The notes under the pieces: generated by a model
Told to the model about the DNA's origin: nothing
Seen by the model: only the letters and a program-made list of their open reading frames with translations
Databases searched by the model: none
Translations under genes and position numbers: made by a program
DNA from: Kalaharituber pfeilii
Lineage: Eukaryota > Ascomycota > Pezizomycetes > Pezizales > Pezizaceae
Assembly: GCA_015179045.1 (NCBI GenBank)
Contig: WHUZ01000002.1
Location: 992,001-1,056,000 of the forward strand
Length of the DNA: 64,000 nt
Reading direction: 5' to 3'
Part shown: one piece after another, positions 57,976 through 64,000 of the stretch
Position numbering within the stretch: position 1 is the stretch's first letter
How the letters are laid out: each line of letters opens with the position of its first letter

Positions 57976-60900
57976 AATAAAAAATAAAAATAAAAAACTC
58001 CGCCAGCAGCCCTCTCACATGTTTGTGGCTTGGCGCATCACAAGATACTTAAACATAGAGCTTATACAATGGCACATGCAGATACCTATAATCTCACGTC
58101 ACACCTTCACCCTTTCAGCTGAGTGCTACGTAGAGTCCGCAGCTAAGGGTAGTACGCAGCTAAGTAAGAGTAAAATTGAATTTTGTAGTCTGCAAATAAT
58201 TACAAGGTTTGAACATAATGTCGCCTTTTTAGACACCGCACCTTCCTCCAATACGCAGCCACCCCAGTTTCACTTGGGCAGGTTCTCACGTACATGCTTC
58301 TGACGATCTTCAGCCCTAGAATTAAACCCATCGAACTTTAATCGGATTGGTTCACACTTTCCGTTCACAGCTGCCGTAGCTTGCCTCCAGATCCCAGAAC
58401 CATGCAATTGTAAACCATCAGCCATTCCAGGCCGACTGGAGCTCTCGCGTGGATTTTGTCTGACATGAGACTGGTTGAATGTTCAATCTATGAGAGATAT
58501 TAGAAGTGCTGTTTAACCCGATCTTCAACCTTAATGGCGGTTGCTTCGAGTGATTACATACCTCACTGCCAAACCCATACCTGAAGCCAACGAAGATCCT
58601 GGTACTCACATTCCAGAACACTCCTGCCAGGTCAATCCTCATCAGGGAGGGATTTTTCCCACCGTATGGCAAATCCTCACGTGATGTTGAGGGTAATAAG
58701 ATTAGAAGAGCAAGCTCCCAAGGTCTGAACTCGCGAATTATGGCTCCTTAACTGGGCCCGAGACCAGCTTCTTGGTAATAAAACGATAAAATCTAAGTAA
58801 GTAGTTTGTAGTCTGATTGCAAATAGATTGACAATACCTGCTGTCTGCATTCCTACATTAGATATAGTTTCATAATCTATGCCTATACCCTTGCAGGGAC
58901 GCTTTTTCGAAGCAAAATATCATACCATATCTCACTTCAGTAATATTCAGGCCAGAATCCTCTGTTTGGAATCAGCATATTTGGTGCACCTGTTTCTTGA
59001 TTCGGCTCCAAAATATGCCCTGTTTTTCTTTTCCGCACGCATATACCGGTACTCTATGGTGGGCATGTTACACCAGTAAGGGGGTATGAGAACCCTAAAT
59101 CCAGAAGTTTACATTCATAATTCTAAACTTTTCGCTCTCTGGATTGGACTTCATCGAACAGCTTGAGTAAATTTCTTATGCCAATTCTCGCAGTACCCCA
59201 CCCATTTGGTCGCCGTCACCCAATTGCAACAGTGTTCTGTCGGTTCACAAAGCTACTATCAATTTGGATTAGCAGTGTGGATTCTAAAGCGATTCGGATC
59301 GATGTACTCAAAATGACCACATATTACCACTTCTAATTATAGCTCTGGGAAAACCTATTATCACTTCTTCAGCGATATTCCAGCATAAGTTATCGATAGG
59401 TCACAAGCCACATATTTTGCAGGCGGTGAAGTGCAATTTAGCTTTGCCTCAACATAAACAAATGATTCGTCTTAATTCGGGATCCACAAAGTTGGGCTTG
59501 CATGTCAGTATGCGTGATGTTGCTAATGCAAAGTAAAAGTTTGCATATGGTACACGCACACACACTCACACACAAACAAAGTGCTATTTAGATGTAAGCA
59601 GCAAGTCTTTCATGGTCAGTTCTCAAGTACCATTGTAAACATCTTTTTCGCCGCTAACGCAATGTAAGCAAATGTGTCCGTAACCAAACTAGCTATATAA
59701 GCTTTTATGTTCAATGTTCTGTCATGCATCGCATCGTGAGAATCGTTATACTCCACACCGGCAGCGCTAGAACGTTGTTGGTGCTAGTGGCTCTACACAT
59801 GTACTCATACCTCTGGGAAAGCTTGCCTCCAACAAGCAAGCCCAATTCTTGATTGACTTGCTCAATTCCGCGTATGCACGATTGTATTAACTGCACTGGT
59901 AATTTATCGCAAGTTTATAGTGCAAGTGCATGTACTGTTTATGTTCATTATTGTTTGTTGAACTCCAGAGCTTTCATACTTGTAGAATGGTTATCCGTAA
60001 CAAGCCAGGGAACTGTAATAATGATGCACCATACCGTCAACTTAGCAATTTTTTGCTTTGTTAGTAGTGAATTCGAAGTTTGTGATAACAAGCAATGCCC
60101 CTGCCCAGCACGCTCGCCAAGCAGAGCCTAGTCTGCAGCCACCTGCTGGCAGGGGCCCTTGCCATGTGTGGAGATCCAACGGCCGGGATTGTCTATCATA
60201 ATAATCAGGGGCCAGGGCTGATCATGATTGCAGGGGGGATTAACAATAGCAGCAATATTACCACATAAGGACGGCCCAGCCCGTACAACCCCGTCGTCAG
60301 AATATCTGCAGCGTGAGTGCGAAGGGCTCGGGGTATGGAGTACCGCACCGGCAACCCGGCACCTTCTGAGTTTATTGTCAAGTGCCTCTGGACTGAATTC
60401 GAGGAGGCATTCGCGGTCAATGGTGTTGGCAGGCACCGGTTGTGGCCTGACGGGGTGTCATTCACGTCCAACATAGAGTTGAGTACAGGGCACTGAACGA
60501 CTGCTCACCTCTACTGCAGTTAAAGCTACTTCTGCTTTTTAGGATTAGTTCCTGTCTGGCCGCAGTGCCCCCACCGTCCCCGGCTTCCTCTACTTCCATG
60601 ACGATCCCACCCTCATCTCCCGATACCTGCGCCTTGTCCATCGAAAGCAGGACCAAGCGAGGAGCAGATCTGCCTGTTCTCTACTTCTAAGCCTGCCGTC
60701 AGACGGACACTCTCCTAGCGGGCCAGTAGCTATCATAGATGGCGGGTCCAGCCGTGCAGCTCTGGGGCTCTCCTTGTAAAAAGTCCACTCAGCGGGGAGG
60801 TGCCATTGATATGTAGGAATGGCTCAGTGATTCCAGAAGAAGAAAGGAGCTCGAGGCCATCTCACCCGGTGTATGCTATCAATAGCCACAGCATGAATCC

Positions 60901-61214
60901 CTTAGCTTGGAGGTTTATGCTTACTATGATACTAGTCCTTAGAATGCCAAATGCTCCCAGGCGGCCTGATCATAGTCACAGCCTGGACGGCCAGCACCGT
61001 CATGCCGCTATTCCGGTGAGAGCTGCTCGCTTTTAGCTACACGATATCGATAGCCGTTGGAGGGAGTAGAGCATAGAGCAGGGCACTGCCGTCAGGCGTC
61101 GACCGCTGCTGTGCCCATGGATGGCTATCGCCTTGGCGTTGCTGCCTGTGCCGGGATGCCGTGGTGCGTCTCCAGTGCCCTTCCCCAGGCGCACGCTTCG
61201 TGCCTGCCTCCCCT
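57976..61214. other. gene-free region upstream of the But2-domain gene
   Basis: Short open frames without protein features. 60.1-61.2 kb is GC-richer. A motif variant TAGTCTGATTGCA is at 58809-58821. Confidence 0.45.
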
Positions 61215-61276
61215 CCTCCCCTCCTCCCTGCCCTCTTGCCTCCCCTCCTGCCTCCCCTCCTGCCTCCCCTCCTGCC
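61215..61276. repeat. CCTGCCTCCCCT minisatellite
   Basis: About four to five 12-bp units of CCTGCCTCCCCT and close variants. They generate long false open frames on both strands (PPLLPPLLPP on plus, GRQEGRQEGR on minus). Confidence 0.85.
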
Positions 61277-61809
61277 TGCTCTCGCAGCCCTTGTCTGCCA
61301 GGACCCCCGCCCGCTTCGGCCATGCTTGCCTTCGCTCCGCCCTCACGACAGTATTCCTGTCTGTGTCTGCCGGAATTCCCTGTTTGGATCCTCGGATCCA
61401 GGCATCGCACGCGGGAACTGGAAACTTTGCCTGCCACCCCCATGCCAACCGTCCCCATCACTCCTCCCCAACGGGAAAGGCCAAAGCTGAACCAACTGTG
61501 TACTCACAGATAATCCGGGGCGGGTATGGTGGGGTCGGTGCCATCTCTAAGTCCAGATGAGTATATAACTCTGCCCCCGATGCCCTTCTCGATGGGATCT
61601 CCACCTCCATCCATCTCGCCCAACCACCGGCCAACTAGCATAAACGGACAGTGCCTTGAGTTCGAAGTGAAGTGAAGTAGCCTGTCAGTCACCGACTCGG
61701 CTTCAATCTACGGTCCCTCCACTTGACATACATAGCACATAGCACTGTCCTGCTTGCTAGCTACTATACACAGCTCCCATCTTCCCCTAGCTCTACATAA
61801 CTAGCAACA
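61277..61809. promoter_or_regulatory. upstream region of the But2-domain gene
   Basis: Likely promoter and leader of the gene starting at 61810. The last 80 nt are C/T/A-rich and G-poor before AACAATGAAG, a good fungal start context. No specific site identified. Confidence 0.4.
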
Positions 61810-62686
61810 ATGAAGTTCACTGCCGTCACCGTCCTTCTGGCATCCTTAGCGAGCAGCGTCATTGCCTCTCCGGTCCCCTCCATGCCCCGTTCTCTCCCTC
61901 TGGGAGCCCGCGATCACCAATTCATGGACTCGAAGAAAGTCCCCGTCCTCAAATCCGGTAACGCGCTCATCACGTCGTACTTCAATGTCGTGTACCGGCA
62001 GGATACTCCCAATAAGCCGTTCACGCCAGAGGAAAAGGAGAAACAAGGGAACGATACCAATAGGGGATTTGCAAATATAACGCCGAATAACGAGGGACGA
62101 TTGATGACGACGGGGACACTGCAAGTGTTTGATGTTCCGGATGTGGCGGAGGGGAAACAATGCAGGTACGTCAAACATTTTGCTAGAGTTCCCGATATTC
62201 CTTCAAATTTCCATTTTAGTGACTAATATATCTCACCTTCAGATTCCACTTCTTCATGGGCGCTGGCGATGGCGCTAGCGGCTTTGTCCGCCTTCAGCTC
62301 TTCAGTCTTGTACCTCCCGGTGAAGTCGGTGAATTCACCACTACTTTTAACAACCGTCCCGCCCGGGACCAACACCTCGGCACCTTCGCTCACTACGCTC
62401 CCGAGTGGCTCGAAGACGAGCATCCCTACCCGGACGTCGTTGCCGACGTGCCAAACAACTGGAATGATCCTTCGCTGATTGAGTGGGGAGTTGGGGGGTT
62501 AGAGACCAAATTTTGCTGCCCTGCCCTGTTGGGGAAGTGGCATATGATTTAGCTCCAGCGCCGACGTTGTTGGATAAGGGCATCATGCCGGGAATGGCCT
62601 GGTCGATGAATAAGGGACTCGCAATTGAAATCTTGGGTGTTAGCAGTGACGAGGTGGAGCCGTGGAACCCGCACGATTTTGATTAG
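61810..62686 (+). CDS. secreted But2 C-terminal domain protein, frameshifted near its end
   Basis: Probable secreted protein of the fungal 'ubiquitin 3 binding protein But2 C-terminal' family; actual role unknown. Exon 1 (61810-62165) starts MKFTAVTVLLASLASSVIAS, a signal peptide, then reads FMDSKKVPVLKSGNALITSY and NEGRLMTTGTLQVFDV. NDT and NIT are possible glycosylation sites. The intron is 62166-62242. Exon 2 reads QC-RFHFFMGAGDGASGFVRL, then RPARDQHLGTFAHYAPEW, and reaches ETKFCCPA at 62510-62526. There a direct TGCCC-TGCCC duplication shifts the frame: the first frame stops at about 62552 (LLGKWHMI), while the conserved end (GEVAYDLAPAPTLLDKGIMP ... WNPHDFD) continues in another frame to 62686. 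With one TGCCC unit the two parts join as FCCP-VGEVAYDL. It is either a sequencing artefact or a real truncation of the last third of the domain. Confidence 0.72.
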
Positions 62687-64000
62687 AGATTCGGGTGTGG
62701 GAGAAGGGTCATGAAGGGAGTACGGGTTCAATGGTGATGGATAGGGCAAGGCTTTGTGGTTAGTGATGGATGGTACTAGTCCCCGTCTGATCCTTCTCAA
62801 GGATCAATGGATGGAGTGATGGACATGGTCGCTCTCACAGGAATTATCTAAGACACGTTCTGTTGGCATTTTTTCCCCCTTCATTCTCATTTTCTTATCC
62901 TTTCCCGTTCGAATTCTTCTTTGGCTTTACGGAGCATAACTTTCTTACTTTTCACATGATGGGGCTATTCTTTTCTCCCTTACATCCATTTGCATGGTTA
63001 CATATATATTTCACTAATTTATATTTTTTGTATCTTTGTTTTCGTTTTTATTTTACTGTATGGGAATGAATGGGGGCTCCGTTGATTTCTGATATTGGGG
63101 GTTACTGTTTCTTTTAGGTACTAATTATGGTGGTAAATGAAGATGATAAGGGGGATAGAAATAGAATAATGACAAGTTGTTACAAGAGATTGCAAGGTAC
63201 GATAGTGATTGTGATGGTATTTTTGATGAAGGTGACTGGGGACAAGAGAGCAGAGAGGTCTGTTGTGTAGAGTATTGTACTGCAATTGCTCCACGTTATA
63301 TATACAGATTAGCTATTTGTAGTTAGAAGGCTCTTCAATGTGACCCTTGCTTGCTGGCTTTCTTGCTTGGGTTCCATACCAGAGGGAACAAGGCACAACC
63401 CAGTAATAAAAATAAAATAAATAAAAAGGGATATATCATAGGAAACCGAGACAGAGCCATAAATTGGCAATTGCAACCGGAAACTAAATCATTGATTTAT
63501 ATATATATGAGGTCAACCAGACGATATATATGAGGACACGATGGAGATATCAAATCCATCCACCGTTCGCCTCCAGGATATATAAGTAAATGACTGTATG
63601 ATATCATAACATATATCCTCTACTAGTACCTAATGCACCGCTCTGCTTTTCCATCTCAGAGCTAGTGAATGTGTGCCCCATCTTGTTCTTTCGTTCGTTT
63701 CTGTGGAAATCAGATGCATCAGATGCATCAGCTCTTCGCCAGTGAGCCATGGGCCCTCGGAATCAGATGCAATCCAGATGGCCAGCGAGCTTAGCTGAGA
63801 TGGCTTCGCTGCACTCCGCTACCCATTGCTATCACTTACTCTTTCAAATAGAAAAATATTGCTTGAACTCGCTATCTACATCATCCAATTTGCAAAAGAT
63901 TCCGGCCAAGAAAATAGCGTTGAGGGCAAGGATTGATTGCTAATCAAAAGCGTTGGTTGCTCTGTCTCGAACCTTTGGTTCTTGGTACGATTTCGTAGCC
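62687..64000. other. gene-free right edge
   Basis: 3' flank of the But2-domain gene, with T-rich sequence (62860-63060). CAGATGCAT is tandemly repeated at 63711-63731. No gene recognised. Confidence 0.5.

Noticed and set aside
61057..61560. Overlapping open frames of 107-167 codons on both strands
   Set aside because: They arise from the CCTGCCTCCCCT minisatellite and GC bias; repeats such as GRQEGRQEG are not a protein family here.

Overview
The window looks like nuclear DNA of a filamentous ascomycete (Pezizomycotina). Genes are monocistronic, lie on both strands and are broken by many short GT-AG introns (about 45-110 nt) with recognisable branch points such as TACTAAC and GCTAATG. The gene set is typical of such fungi: an external NADH dehydrogenase with an EF-hand, a HET-C2 type glycolipid transfer protein, a PRMT3-type methyltransferase with a zinc finger, the Gid8 subunit, and an aromatic acid exporter/brefeldin A-sensitivity type transporter. 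The species and class cannot be fixed from the sequence alone.

Layout. 0.6-25.6 kb is a conserved block: an ArAE-type transporter (-), the endosomal/Golgi protein MON2 (-), an RA+PH domain adaptor (+), the SWI/SNF-RSC subunit Ssr3/BAF60 (-), PRMT3 (-) and a hemerythrin-like protein (-). 25.6-38.8 kb is gene-poor and AT-richer. It holds a short TA-flanked DNA transposon relic (27.2-27.9 kb), a 1.5 kb decayed coding region followed by a large intact open frame of unknown function (30.7-34.2 kb), a LINE fragment and a truncated NXT1/Mtr2-like pseudogene. 38.8-52.2 kb is a second conserved block: glycolipid transfer protein (-), a frameshifted GST-like pseudogene (-), Gid8 (+), external NADH dehydrogenase (+), the retromer sorting nexin Vps5 (-) and mitochondrial ClpP (+). 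52.2-61.8 kb has no intact gene. It contains a MITE with perfect 25-bp inverted ends, a large inverted repeat carrying transposon-derived coding fragments, another LINE 3' end and a minisatellite. At 61.8-62.7 kb lies a secreted But2-domain gene whose last part is frameshifted by a 5-bp tandem duplication.

The genes do not form a pathway or a biosynthetic cluster. Two act in endosome/Golgi traffic (MON2, Vps5) and two in mitochondria (NDE, ClpP); the rest are ordinary housekeeping genes. I found no CRISPR array, no rRNA, no convincing tRNA and no clear new multi-gene system. The most interesting material is the structure of the gene-poor segments (inverted repeats, a recurring TAGTCTGGTTGCA motif, an orphan 3.5 kb frame) and several unusual exon structures.
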